DNA of 64,000 nt from assembly GCA_029204225.1 (NCBI GenBank), contig CM055096.1, forward strand, positions 66,438,370-66,502,369, written 5' to 3'. This DNA comes from Diphasiastrum complanatum. Taxonomy: Eukaryota > Streptophyta > Lycopodiopsida > Lycopodiales > Lycopodiaceae. Below, in pieces: positions 1 to 10,579 of this stretch (position 1 is its first letter; the number at the start of each line of letters is the position of its first letter). Made by a program: the position numbers and the translations under genes. The notes under the pieces are model-generated. The model did not search any database, was not told the origin of the DNA, and worked only from the letters and a program-made list of their open reading frames with translations.

Positions 1-525
1 CAATACTTTCTAATTGTGAACGATCTGCCTGATGAGAGCACATGAAGCGTCGTGTACTAACACTCAACTCCTTCACAATTCACAATGTTGATTCAGGACT
101 TGATAATTGATAATGAGATGTATGAATAGCCAGTTTATACTAAGTAATTAGGTCGTCAAATGTGATCGCCAGTTGGTTGGAGTACGCTGGCATTCATCCA
201 ATTCTTTCTTAGAAATTGATTTTTGATAAGTAGTGAAAATTGACCATAAACAATCTGTCTGCATAAATGAACTAAAACTGTTACTCTGCAGAAACGAACT
301 AAAACTGCCACACGCGACAGTGTCGCAAAAAGACGACACTGTCTGGATTGTAGAGAGAGAAAATACGACATTGTTTTCAAACTCCGTGTATTTCTGCAGA
401 CTGTGTAAAAACTTGTAATTATGTAGATTGTATAAAGACACGAAAAAAATCCACAGAACTGGATAAACAGTTGGATGAAGATTAAAATTGATTAGTCGAT
501 TAGTAGGAAGGAGAATAATCCAATA
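1..525 (-). repeat. 3' LTR of copia-1 (truncated by window edge)
   Basis: This stretch matches about 4876-5627 with scattered substitutions and one indel block near 480-505. Its inner end reads as a minus-strand LTR start (TATTGGATTATTC, where the other LTR has TGTTGGATTATTC), directly beside a polypurine tract. It contains several copies of a GCGACACTGT-like motif around 308-346. Confidence 0.88.
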
Positions 526-538
526 CTCCTCTTTAATT
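526..538 (-). other. polypurine tract of copia-1
   Basis: On the minus strand this reads AATTAAAGAGGAG immediately before the 3' LTR, the usual place for plus-strand priming in an LTR element. Confidence 0.75.
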
Positions 539-1258
539 TGAATCCATGAATGCCTTGACCTTTAAACTTAGTTCTGCACAAAACTTTCTATGTGCATCCA
601 AGCTTAATGCTTTGGTAAAAATATCTGTTGTCATATCTTGCATTCGACAGTACTGCAATCTGACCTCTTCATTGAGAACTCTACTTATGACATAGTGATA
701 CTTCCGTTCAACGTGCTTATTCCTAGAATGAAATCCAAGGTTGGCTGATAAGGCAATGGCACTTTGATTATCAAAAAATAATAATGTCGAAACAGATTGA
801 TTCAGATTGATATCTGAAAATAAGTTTATCAATTAGATCATTTCCTTTGTAGCTTGTGAGACTGTGATATACCCTGATTCAGTGGAAGATAGAGCTATCA
901 AAGATTGCTTGCGACTATTCTAGGAAATTGGACCATTGTTGAGGAATAATGTAAATATGGAAGTGGATTTACGTGTGTCTACATCTCTTGCCCAACTTGC
1001 ATCTGTAAAACCACTGAGTAAATTGAGTTTGTCATTGCCGGCTGCTCCATAACAAATGCAAAAGTCCATAGTAGCTCAAAGATATCTCATGACTTTGATA
1101 AGGGCCTTCCAATGTGTTACACCAGGGTTGGTCATATACTGACTGAGAGAGCTTACTGCAAAAGCTATGTCTAGCCTGGTACAAATCATTGCGTACATAA
1201 GAGATCCTATAGTAGAATGGTAAGGATGCTCATGCATCTGCTCCTTCTCTTGAATTAT
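533..1258 (-). pseudogene. copia-1 RNase H region
   Basis: The open part at 533-832 carries the copia RNase H C-terminal signature: FFDNQSAIALS, then GFHSRNKHVERKYHYV, then the DIFTKALS motif. This domain removes the RNA strand of the RNA-DNA hybrid during reverse transcription. It ends a few bases before the polypurine tract, as in intact copia elements. Upstream, 833-1258 holds the start of the domain but is interrupted by stops on the minus strand, so the coding region is broken. The same C-terminal tail (LSLKVKAF) recurs in slightly different form beside the LTR at 34733-35919, showing a related subfamily. Confidence 0.85.
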
Positions 1259-2340
1259 TTAAGGACACTGGTCGTTTGACAATTTGAGATCTAGTTCCAT
1301 TGGTGAGAGAGCTAACTTGCAATTAATCAGATTATATCTGACTAACATGTTGTAGATGTACCTATGTTGAGTAATGTGGATCAACTTTCGATTTCTGTCT
1401 CTGTGGATCTGAATACCAAGGCAAAAATGAGCTTCGTCCAGATCGGTCATGTCGAATTCAGCAGATAACATTGTCTCGTCTTCTTTTATCAGATCGGTAC
1501 TGTTGCTGAAAAACAATGTATCATCCACGTACAAAGTGATAATGATAAAAGAATGCTGCACTGTCTTGAAGTAAACATTTGAATCTGAAGAGCTAGGTGC
1601 ATAGCTGTGATCAATAAGAAAAGTATTAACCTTGAAACCATGCTCGAGCAGATTGCTTCAAGCCATAATGTGCCTTATGGAGTTTACACACATGATTGTG
1701 TTTACCCTCGATAATATAACCTTTGGGTTGCACCATGTAAATGTCTTGTTCAATATCTCCATTGAGATATGCTGTCTGTACATCCATTTGATGTATTGCC
1801 AAATCTGCTGCAGCAGCAAACGATAATAAAAGTCGAATAGAAGAATGCTTGACTACTGGACTGAAGGTCTCAATGTAATCGACATTGTATACCTGAGAAA
1901 AACCTCTGGCAAAAAGTCGGGCTTTTCTTCTATCGATGCTTCCGTATGCTTTGTACTTGAATTTGAAAATTTATTTGCAATCAACTACATTTCTGCTAGC
2001 AGGTAATTCAACAATCGTCCACGACAATCATCCATGTCTGGTTCTTGATAAGAGATGAATACTCTTTATCCATAGTTTCTTTCCAAAGATCTGAATTTGG
2101 CTGACTGAGTGCCTCTTCAACAATCGTCGACTTGTGAACAAGGTAGGCTGTAGACTCATTGATATACCTAATAGGTGTTCTGCTAGCTCTTGATGATCTT
2201 TTGGAAAATAGAGGAAGTTGATCATTTTCGTCATACTGTAGTTGCTAAATTGCAACATCATCATCTTCTGATTTGCCATTGATTTATTGTTCGTCAAGAG
2301 TAGATGAGCTTGGTCCTTCAATGGGAATAGTCGACTAAGG
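1259..2340 (-). pseudogene. copia-1 reverse transcriptase (RVT_2), broken
   Basis: The open segment 1259-1561 contains the copia catalytic block LYVDDTLFFS, followed by FDMTDLDEAHFCLGIQI and HITQHRYI, which are conserved after the YVDD box. Segments at about 1590-2020 on the minus strand contain the earlier RT blocks (DVQTAYLNGDIEQDIYM and HYGLKQSARAWF) but change frame and carry stops. Segment 2028-2321 covers the linker between integrase and RT. The enzyme would copy element RNA into DNA in cytoplasmic virus-like particles. The lesions mean no full polyprotein can be made from this copy. Confidence 0.85.
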
Positions 2341-2349
2341 AACTGAAAA

Positions 2350-3065
2350 GTTCAATATGTCAGGAGAATCTGACAGGTATGCTGGATGGGCTGTGCCTTT
2401 TCCCTTGAGGTCTTGAAACCGATCTTCGATGAAGATGACATCCCGACTAGGGAATATCTTCGATTCAATGGGATCGAACAACTTATAGGCTTGATCTGAA
2501 GTAGTGTAGCTGATGAAAATACATTTGATACTCTAGAAGTCGAGCTTCTTTCTGAGATCATGAGGAATCTGCACATAAGTAGTACATCCAAAAACTCGTA
2601 AGTTTGATAAAGAAGGTTTGGTACTTGTCCAAATTTTGAATGGTGTTTTGTTTGAGAGAGCTTTAATAGGACATCTCTTCTGAATATAGGTTGTTGTTGA
2701 AACAGCTTTAGCCCAGAAGGACTTCGGAAGTGTCGCATGTGATAACATGCACTTTGTCGATTCGATTAAGGTTCTATTCTTTCTCTCAACAAGACCATTT
2801 GATTGAGGCGAATAGGGGGTAATGTATTGTTGCTCAATGTCGTTGTTAAGGCAGTACTTCATGAATTCAGTGGAAATGTATTCTCCTCCGTTATCTGACC
2901 TCAGTGCTTTGATTCATTTACCAGCTTAATTTTTTTCATGCTCTTTGAATTGTCTGAACTTAATGAAAGGCTCTGATTTCTGTTTAATGAAATAAACAAT
3001 TGTTCTTGTGAAGAATTCGTCAATATAAGTAATGAAATACTTTGCATCTAATAATGAAGGAGTTT
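2350..3065 (-). pseudogene. copia-1 integrase core (rve), broken
   Basis: On the minus strand the catalytic aspartate regions FITYIDEF and ALRSDNGGEY are followed by ITPYSPQSNGLVERKNRT, where the E of VERKN is the third catalytic residue, so the DDE triad is still visible. The conserved tail (FWAKAVSTTTYIQKRCP, NLRVFGC) follows. Frames change at about 2530 and 2870-2950. The domain normally inserts the double-stranded cDNA into the host chromosome. Retention of the glutamate contrasts with copia-2 and gypsy-1, where it is lysine. Confidence 0.85.
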
Positions 3066-3084
3066 GCATAGGTCCACATATATT

Positions 3085-3296
3085 TGTATGAACAACATCT
3101 AACAACCTTTTGTTGCATGCCTATGACTTGATCTAAAAGGAATCCTAGACTGCTTTTCAAGAATGCAGCTATGGCAGATAGGGAGATCGACTTTACCAGA
3201 AGGATAGTCGAGATCAAGAGCCATAGATTGTCTGGACATGGTCGAAATAGATGCATAGTTCAAGTGTCCTAAGCGACGCACCTTCGTCCATTTCGA
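3085..3296 (-). pseudogene. copia-1 GAG-pre-integrase zinc region
   Basis: The minus strand reads RRLGHLNYASISTMSRQ and later LPICHSCILEKQSRIPF, the copia GAG-pre-integrase pattern with its CxxC pair and the histidine of GHLN. It starts almost directly after the gag stop near 3298. The aspartic protease block (DSGAT-type motif plus about 150 residues), expected between gag and this domain, is absent, so an internal deletion removed it. Confidence 0.8.
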
Positions 3297-3297
3297 C

Positions 3298-4137
3298 TTA
3301 AGGAGATGCTGTAACTGTATTTACTTGTTGATCAGGTTGCTTGTCTGCATTCTTCGGATTGAGAATCCGGCAATCCTGGATCTCATGGTTATTGCGTTTG
3401 CAATACCTACAAAACATCTTCTTCTTTGAGAAATGTGGATTTGATGATTGTCCTTGATTTTGAGTCTGTTTCCGATTCGATGCAGACTGCTTGGAGCTTT
3501 TTTGCTTCTGTCGTTTTGAGCCCTTGTTGACATATAGAGCATGAGACAAAGAGGTAGACAAAGTGTCTTGACTTCTTTGATTATCTTCTTGCAGCAACAT
3601 AGTGATAACTCTAGTAAGAGTTAAATCTGAGTGTGTCGTGATGATCATCACCCAATTCTCATATGTAGAGGACAGACTTGAAAGCAAGGTCATAATTATG
3701 TCTTGATCGTGTATGACTGATCCGACAAGGACCATCTGTTGCAAGAGATTCTTAAATTGGCTTATATGATTCTGAAGAGAATCACCATTTGACATCTTGA
3801 GTGTGAAGAATTTCCTTCGAAGATGTAACTTAGTAGTTACGTCTCTCACATCATATAGTGAGCTCAGAATGTCCCAAACTTCTTTCGAAGTTTTAGCTTC
3901 AGCTATGTGGCCAATTTGACTCATTTGATATATTGAGGATAATAAGTGCGAAACCTTTACCATCCTTTGATTTCCATTTTGAGTCTTCTGTGTCATCTTC
4001 ATGTTTCACTTCGATACCTGTAACAACATCCCACAACTTGTTGGCGATTAGCAAGGTCTTCATCTTAGATTTTTGAAAATGGTAATTGGATCCATTCATC
4101 TTGTCTGCGATAAGACCAGCTTTGCTTTGAGAATCCA
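3298..4137 (-). pseudogene. copia-1 gag (UBN2-type), frameshifted
   Basis: The chosen start is the ATG at 4137, giving MDSQSKAGLIADKMNGSNYH, typical of copia gag just downstream of the PBS and leader. The reading frame shifts near 3920-3930, and the rest runs to a stop at 3298. It includes the UBN2 region (EVWDILSSLYDV, SLQNHISQFKNLLQQM, LLSSLSSTYENWV) and one zinc knuckle, CRYCKRNNHEIQDC (C-x2-C-x4-H-x4-C). Gag forms the particle and binds element RNA. One frameshift separates the N-terminal 80 residues from the remainder; otherwise this is the best-preserved part of the element. Confidence 0.88.
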
Positions 4138-4392
4138 TTTGGAATTCTGTCGATTGTATCGATGACGCTAAGATGTAGTGATGCCAAGAACAGAAAATCA
4201 ATTCTATGATATGAAAGGATGAAGAACTGAAAAATATGATATCGCAAAAGATATCAAGTATTAGAGCTTTTCCTATCAAAATAGCACAAGGCCCTAATAG
4301 AGATCACAAGTCTAATACCGTGAAGGTTCAGACAAAAAAGTAGTGATCTAGCATTGATACTATGATAGAATGATCTGATACCATGTAGATAT

Positions 4393-4404
4393 GCTCTAAT
4401 ACCA
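4393..4404 (-). other. primer binding site of copia-1
   Basis: On the minus strand this is TGGTATTAGAGC, one base different from the usual plant tRNA-Met PBS TGGTATCAGAGC, directly beside the LTR end. A second near-copy (TGGTATCAGATC) lies at about 4373-4384. Confidence 0.8.
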
Positions 4405-5627
4405 TGTCAAAAATAGGTGAGTAATGGAATGTGGAAACTTTCTACTTCCAATGCATGACTACGCCTATAAAAAATTGAACAAAGCACTAGTGATGGAAAT
4501 CACGTCCAATCTTTAGCAACTAACTTTCGCTAGATACTAAGTGATTACATAACCAAACATAAAGTATTGAATTCTCAGACAATTTTTATTAGTTACAAAA
4601 GCAATACAGAGATGCATGCATTCTAACACAAATTGAATGCAATAAGAAAATAGTATTGATTCAGAAAAACAAGATCAGATGTTAATGAGTGCAAGACAAT
4701 GGCAGATAGAAACCGCACACTTTAAAGCTGTCTTTGAGTAATTGAGAATAAGTCTAAAATAAGCAACTCTACTGATCGGTAGTAGCGCAATAGAAACTCT
4801 AAAATAAATCTCTAAAAGACTGAGCTAGAATGCTCAAGAGAGTTCAAGCTTGAAAGCTCGATAGCGAGCTAACAACAATACTTTCTGATTGTGAACAATC
4901 TGCTTGATGAGAGCATAAGAAGCATCATGTACTAACACTCAACTCCTTTACAATTCACAATGTTGATTCAGGACTTGATCATTGATAATGAGATGTATGA
5001 ACAACTGATTTATACTAAGTAATTAGGTCATCAAATGTGATTGTCAGTTGGCTGGAATCCGTTGGTATTTATCCAGTTCCTTCTCAGAAATTGATTGTTG
5101 ATAAGCGATGAAAATTGGTCGTAAACAGTCTGTCTGCATAAATGAACTAAAATTGTTACTCTGCAGAAATGAACAGGTGACAGTGTTGCAAAAAGACAAC
5201 AGTGTCAACTTTTTGCGAAAAAAATGACAGTGTCCTAAAATCTCATTTCCTTCATATTTGAGGTAGTCATATTCAGTTCCTTAACATTTGAGCACTTTGA
5301 AAAATGTGAAAAATGCGACTTTGCAGTTTTATTCGCAAATCCTGACAGGCAAAAAATGCTAAAAAGTGACACTACATTTTTACACGTAATTCCTGACAGG
5401 CGACAATGTCGCTAAAATGCGACACTGTAATTTTACTCGTAATTCTTGACACACGACATTGTCTGGATTGTAGAGAGAGAAAATGCGACACTGTTGTCAA
5501 ACTCTGTGTATTTCTGCAGACTGTGTAAAAACACTTGTAATTTTGTAGATTGTATAAAGACACGGAAAAATCCCAGAACTGGATAAACAGTTGGATGTTG
5601 ATTAGTAGGAAGGAGAATAATCCAACA
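4405..5627 (-). repeat. 5' LTR of copia-1
   Basis: The LTR is bounded by TG at 4405 and CA at 5627 and is about 1.2 kb long. Its right half matches the truncated LTR at 1-525. It would hold the promoter and polyadenylation signals. Repeated variants of GCGACACTGT are visible at 5310-5510 and 5170-5235. The five bases after its outer end are CTTTT. Confidence 0.88.
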
Positions 5628-5789
5628 CTTTTTGGTGTGCAATGCATGCAAAGCAATGATTTGGGTTTCACATAAATTCACCAGTAAGCGTAATCGATGT
5701 TGGGTAGACTTACTTGTGTCTGATCATTCCGTTACAGCCACACGTAGGCTAGGGACAATGAATTTCGCGGGCATTATAGCCTCGAGCCC

Positions 5790-6480
5790 TTAGGCTAATT
5801 GAAATGGGGTATGGCCAGTGACAAGCTTATAGGTTGTCCAAAACGCCCATAACGTTGCTTGGAGTTTGTGTTCCCAGTAAGATCTACTGGCTTCCATGGT
5901 TTTCATAATAATATTGCACATAATCTTGTTGGAAGATTTGGCTTGCCCATTACATTGAGAATAATACGGCGTACTCTTGCAATGAACCACAAGGAATTTG
6001 ACTATGAGTACTTGTATTGTCTCATTCAAGAAGTGAGTTCCGCGATCACTCACAAGTTCTAAAGGACATCCGAAGCACGTAATTATATTCTCATAGAGAA
6101 ACTTAGCTATGCTGGTCGCATTGGCTACTCTAATGGCCTTCACTTCTACCCAGTTCGTAAAATAATCTATTGCCACTATAATGTATCGGGCTTGACTTCC
6201 TCTCGCAGCAGGGTGAATGGGACCAACATAATCTATGCCCCATTTTTCAAAAGGGTTTTCTGCTATGATAGGCTTTAAAGGCATGAACCCAGATCTTCTC
6301 AGTTTGTGGTTTGTGGGCAAACATCACAGTGTTTCACAAAGGTTGCCACATCACAGTGTAAGGTAGGCCACCAGAATCCTTCTTGGAGGGCCTTTTGAAC
6401 AGTAGCGTCAGCTGCCAAGTGACCGCCACCAATGCTTTCATGAGTTGCACTAATAATAGGTTTTACTTCATGGTCCAATA
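5790..6480 (-). pseudogene. gypsy-1 integrase: zinc-binding region and core
   Basis: At 6330-6480 the minus strand encodes the HHCC zinc-binding region (ATHESIGGGHLAAD, later HCDVCP). The core follows at 5790-6320 with FEKWGIDYVGPIHP, AIDYFTNWVEVKAI, ELVSDRGTHFLNETI and YYSQCNGQAKSSNK. The first two catalytic aspartates are present (IDYF and SDRG), but the glutamate expected in the NGQAES-type motif is lysine (NGQAKS). That change is fatal to strand transfer in this protein family. The copy at about 34500-34530 has the same substitution. Stops near 6300-6330 separate the two parts. Confidence 0.88.
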
Positions 6481-6487
6481 GGGATAT

Positions 6488-7180
6488 TCAGAGGATATGG
6501 TCCATTCTCATTCGATAAAGTTGTCTAGGTATAAAGCTATATGTGACAACTTTTACTATAAACTTTCGTTGATCTACGGAAGGTAGTAAAGGATCAGGTC
6601 GTCCCCTCACAAGATACTCAACTATGTCGGCAGCCCACTCTGAAACTACATCCACATAAAAGATATGAGCATCTAGAAGCTCATTATCAACTCCCACTTC
6701 TTCTCGGCGTGTCGTCAAAATAGAAAGGAAGTCAGCCAAATAATGTTGTTTTTCGGTCCTAACCACTATCCGAAACTCAAACTCCTGAAGTTGTAAAAGC
6801 CATCGTGTAGTACAGCCCGTTGTTCAAGGCCGATTAACCAAGTACAACAATGATCGATGATCAACATAAAAGGTAAAAGGGTTGGCCAAAAGATAATGTT
6901 GAAATTTCTTAATGCTAAAAATCATGACAAGGGCCTCTTGCTCAGTGGTGTAGTTAACTTCTACTTCAGTGAGTTGTCGGCTCATGAAGCGGAGGGAGAA
7001 ATCTTTCTTTTTCTCGTCTGGTTGGGTCAACATGATCCCTATTGCGTACTTAGATGCATCTGTATGCACGTGAATCTCTATGCTCCAGTTTGGAGACCGT
7101 ATGATTGGAGTAGTGACCATGGCTTGCTTAACCTTCTCGAAGGCGTCATGTGTGAGAGCTGAACAATCCCAAAGTGTCAT
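6488..7180 (-). pseudogene. gypsy-1 RNase H and RH-integrase linker
   Basis: Segment 6824-7180 reads as a gypsy RNase H domain: FEKVKQAMVTTPIIRSPNW, VHTDASKYAIGIMLTQ, RQLTEVEVNYTTEQEALVMI, FQHYLLANPFTFYVDHRSL. The TDAS aspartate and the EQEAL glutamate are present. Segment 6488-6766 is the linker to the integrase (ADFLSI, FYVDVVSEWAADIVEYLVRG). Stops lie near 6770-6825. The same linker occurs in plus orientation at about 33810-33900 in gypsy-3, so both belong to one family. RT, expected just upstream (above 7185), is absent. Confidence 0.88.
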
Positions 7181-7189
7181 TTCTCACTA

Positions 7190-7697
7190 CTCTCCCAAGA
7201 TCCTGGTTCGCCTGTTTGCAGGTTGCATGCCTCACTTAAGATAAGCTTAAATTGAGTCAGGGGAGCCAAGACACCCAAAGCATCAGCTAGAAAGTTGCAA
7301 AGTCTCAAAACTACTATTTTTGTTCTAAAGGTCTCAATTTTCAAGATCTAGGCTCGCCACTTTCAGATATGAGAGATCTGATATAGATCTTTCAGTCCCT
7401 AGGAGGGCAAACTTGATCTCCCAAGGGATCTTTAGCTTGCCATTTTTCACTTCCAGCCTCTTACAATCCCAAAATCAACCTGAGATCCCAAAATGGGCCA
7501 TCCAAGCTCCCCACTTGGTATTTATCCTCATCCATCCAACTTTTATCACTAGTCAAATTGAAGAATCTAAACTCCCAACCCATCTCCCACCATTAATTTT
7601 TTTGGTTTCATCAAGTTACATTCCCAGATTTGCATTCCCCAAATCCCAGAACTGCAGTCTCCAAATCTCATATCTACATTTCCCAGTCTCCCATTTT
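7190..7697. other. no gene seen; C/T-rich stretch
   Basis: About 500 bases with no convincing protein homology on either strand. From about 7400 the plus strand is rich in ATCCCAAA/CTCCCA-type words, giving a spurious open frame (7413-7739). It may be residual gypsy-1 sequence or the target into which the TRIM landed. Confidence 0.5.
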
Positions 7698-7987
7698 TGT
7701 TGGAGAATGCAAGCTACACATAGTGGGCTGCTTCCGTAAAAACAACAAAAAGAGTGCATTTGTCCTGTAAGTAAATGGAGACTAAAACATCACCCACATA
7801 TAAGCTAATAGTAGATACAATACCATGGTCCCCTGGTGTTAGCCCATTTGGGGTCAAGTGGGAGAAAGGCGGGTGGTTAGGCGGTGGGGATGGGATCCCA
7901 CGCACAACTCGTAGGTGCGCGCACAATGCGCGACATCATCTACTGGACTTGATGGTTGTCGCTTTCCATTGTCAAAAAACTCTAACA
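7698..7987 (+). repeat. TRIM LTR 1
   Basis: 290 bp, TGTTGGAGAATGC... to ...CTCTAACA. It is clearly similar along its full length to 8064-8349, including the shared block GGGATCCCACGCA and the GTGCGC/ATGCGC words. Confidence 0.85.
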
Positions 7988-8063
7988 TGGTATCAGAGCC
8001 AAAGTTCTGGTCCTAAACGAGCAAGTGCGGGTGTCCTTCGCCCTCTACTTGCTTGAGTGGGGG
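7988..8063 (+). other. TRIM interior: PBS and polypurine tract
   Basis: 7988-8000 is TGGTATCAGAGCC, a perfect tRNA-Met-type PBS right after LTR 1. 8056-8063 is AGTGGGGG, a polypurine-like tract directly before LTR 2. Only about 55 bp lie between them. Confidence 0.85.
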
Positions 8064-8349
8064 TGTTGGAGGATGCAAGCTACACACAATGGGCTACTTT
8101 CGTAAAAGGCACAAAAAAGGAGTGCATTTGTCCCATAAGTAAATGGAGAGTAAAATATCACCCACATATAAGCTCATTGTAGACACAATACTCTTGTCCC
8201 CTGGTACCAGCCCTTGGTTAAGTGGGAAAGAGGTAGGTGGCTAGGTGGTGGAGATGGGATCCCACGCATGGCCCGCAGGTGCGCACAATGCGCAAGACAG
8301 TCTACTAGACCAAAATGTCATTGCTTTTTGCTATTGACAAACTCTGACA
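8064..8349 (+). repeat. TRIM LTR 2
   Basis: 286-bp second copy of the TRIM LTR ending CTGACA. It is followed at 8350-8362 by TGGTATTAAAGCC, a decayed second PBS, and by sequence resembling the first interior (CTTCGCCCTGTGCTCGCTTGA) up to about 8400. Confidence 0.83.
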
Positions 8350-8399
8350 TGGTATTAAAGCCAAGTGGGGTTGTCTTCGCCCTGTGCTCGCTTGAATCA

Positions 8400-8960
8400 C
8401 AACGGCTTCGTTCTCATATCTATTGTGTTTGATTGGCATGGTGATGTTGTGTTGCTTACTCTCCCATGCCGCTCCCTTTTGGCCCTCTTATCATACCTCA
8501 TCTGATCTTGTTGTGTTGTTGGTCTCTCCTCCAAACCTACAACAATATCCAAAACATCATTCATCTCAAGAAGTGATTCCATCCTCACTTTTCACAATGA
8601 ATAGTTACTTGAGGTAAGCCTATCATTGGCTTCCAACATGACTCCACTTGATGTTGCCATGTAGCATTTAAAAAAAATCCAATAGGGCTTTAGCAAATAA
8701 AGAATAAGTTTCATACTATGAATAAAAAATTTTCATCTACTAACTAGTGTAGTTGCCTTTTAGCTATTTTCTTGCTTTTTAGAGTAGGTTTAGGTAGATT
8801 TGTTGTTGTTCAAAGGAGTGCTTTGTGGTTGGTTCCCCAAGGGATAAGTTCATTATGCTAGTCAATAGACTTGTGAGCAATTCTGTTTGTATAATTTCAT
8901 GCTCTTCTATATGGAATGGTAATTCTTGATGGTGCAAGCAGTCATTAAGATATGTTCTTA
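8400..8960. other. no gene seen
   Basis: Short open frames at 8397-8617 have no recognisable motif. The stretch may be the pol side of gypsy-1 decayed beyond recognition. Confidence 0.4.
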
Positions 8961-10572
8961 ATGATGATCCGGCAAGTGGTGCTGGAACTTGTAAGGCTTG
9001 AGATTTTGTCGGTTTTTCTTTGGCTTGTGCAACCTTTTCTGCCTGGGCCTCCTGTATCCAGTGGCATATTCTCTGATATTGTCGTCCTTCTTCCCTGGGG
9101 CTAAAGGTTGATCATCTTCCAATGATACTGGAGTTGTTGGTGTCTACAACGTGATCAAATTTAGCACTTGCTCCAGGACTTAATGGGCATTCCTGTAATA
9201 ACACTCGTATCCACACTCTTGGCAGAAGAGAGTGTATATGCCCTTATGAGGACATTCGACAATTCTATGCCCTTATCTGCATCCATAGCAGCCGTAAATT
9301 CTCCCACCGTGGTGCTGAGGTTGGGTGGCGTATGTCACAAAATATTCGTTGATAGCCGGATCAACGTATAGCTCATCCAATCCATACCACTACTATTGCT
9401 CATGTTGGAGTGGTACATCGTGCTCTACTATTGTTAAGTTTACTTGGGCCACTTGATTGTTAAGTAGCCTGTGGTGTAGGTAATGCCATGAGTTGCTGAT
9501 TCATTGGAGCTCCAAACTGCGGCACTGCATTCGGTGCCCTTGGTGGTATGGATAAGAGGTCTGATATTGATTTCTCTTTTGTTGAATATTCATGGGGTTG
9601 AATGGGCAAAATGTTGTTTCATGTGATGACACGTTACATAGATGGCAATATCGATATGTTAGTTTGAGATTTTGTTTCAAAATTGGACACTCATTGGTTG
9701 TATGATTTTGTATACAAATTGGACACCATACATTCCCTCATCGTGGGTACTGTTTCTGATTCTGATCAGCCGCATTAGAAGATGTTGCTACAGTACTTTG
9801 AAAGGCCTTCGATTTTTGGTCAAACTGGGCTGTCAATTGTTCCATCTATTTTTTGTGGAGTTTTGTAATATGATCCATTAGTAGATCATGTGAAATGTTA
9901 GAAGCGTTGGAGGTCGATGCTACCGAGGGAGTTAGATGATGGACTGTTGGATAGTTATGGGTTGAATCATCATCTGAGCCTCATCTTCTTCTCTGATAGC
10001 ATCTTCTATGGCTTCCTGCAACGTGGCATACTACTCTTGACATTTAAGCTCTCTTTTGATGCTTCGTGGTAACCCAGCTAGGAACCACATAATCACTGCA
10101 TGATCGAGAGTCAAGGCCATGTTGCATTCGGATTGTAGATGTTTTAACTGATCGATATAGTCCCGGACCCTTTCTCGTTTTTCCATTTTGATTTTCCTTA
10201 GCAGGAGAAATCAGTATTCCAGGGACTCTTTTGGTTTGAAATGGGTGATGAGAGCTGCTTTATCCCCTTCCCAAGTGGCTTTTTTTCAGCCGACTAGTTG
10301 AAAAACTAGTCTTGGGTTGCCACTATCAATGACATTGGAAACAACTTTAATTTTTTTTCGAGAGTATGTTTATCGCAGATTTTGCATGCTTGTTGGTAAA
10401 TTTGGAGGAATTTGATAGGATCTGTTAATCCATCGTATTTTGGCATTTTGAGACTTGGTGCCCTCTGAGGATCTGGAGGAATCTGGAAAATTTGGAGGAA
10501 TCTGATAGAATCTGTCAATCCATCGTATATTGATATTTTGAGACTTGGTGCCCTTTGAACCGCTTGCAAGGG
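8960..10572 (-). pseudogene. gypsy-1 gag with several zinc knuckles, broken
   Basis: The minus strand at 10306-10569 matches a retrotransposon gag core: PKYDGLTDPIKFLQIYQQAC with LFPMSL after it. Further along, three CCHC-like knuckles are recognisable: WCPICIQNHTTNEC and CHLCNVSSHETTFC at about 9600-9740, and CYGCR-GHRIVEC near 9280 (one stop inside). Gag forms the particle and packages RNA. Many stops break the frame. A 30-residue segment at the gag core is duplicated in frame (90-bp unit, repeated at 10401 and 10491). The upstream leader and PBS are on the same strand. Confidence 0.7.
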
Positions 10573-10579
10573 TACAACA

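Larger units (their letters stand above)
1..5627 (-). mobile_element. copia-1: Ty1/copia LTR retrotransposon, nearly full length
   Basis: The two ends share a long direct repeat: positions 1-525 align with the second half of 4405-5627. On the minus strand the order is 5' LTR, PBS, gag, GAG-pre-integrase, integrase, reverse transcriptase, RNase H, polypurine tract, 3' LTR, which is the Ty1/copia order. The 3' LTR is cut by the window edge, so its target duplication cannot be checked. The protease region is missing and the frame is broken several times, so the element is dead. It lies against the pol end of gypsy-1 at 5628 and was probably inserted into it. Confidence 0.9.
7698..8400 (+). mobile_element. 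TRIM (terminal-repeat retrotransposon in miniature), tandem form
   Basis: Two LTRs of about 290 bp (7698-7987 and 8064-8349), both starting TGTTGGAG and ending in ACA, flank a 76-bp interior that contains only a PBS and a polypurine tract. A second, degenerate PBS plus interior follows the second LTR (8350-8400), so the arrangement is LTR-interior-LTR-interior. It has no coding capacity and would rely on proteins of an autonomous element. LTR and interior sizes fit the TRIM class known from plants. Confidence 0.85.

Noticed and set aside
4373-4384. Second PBS-like sequence 20 bp inside copia-1 as evidence of another element
   Set aside because: Too close to the true PBS; more simply a local duplication or chance similarity.
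7714-8432. Open frames of 60-95 codons on both strands
   Set aside because: They lie inside the TRIM LTRs, occur in both copies with different frames, and have no protein motif.
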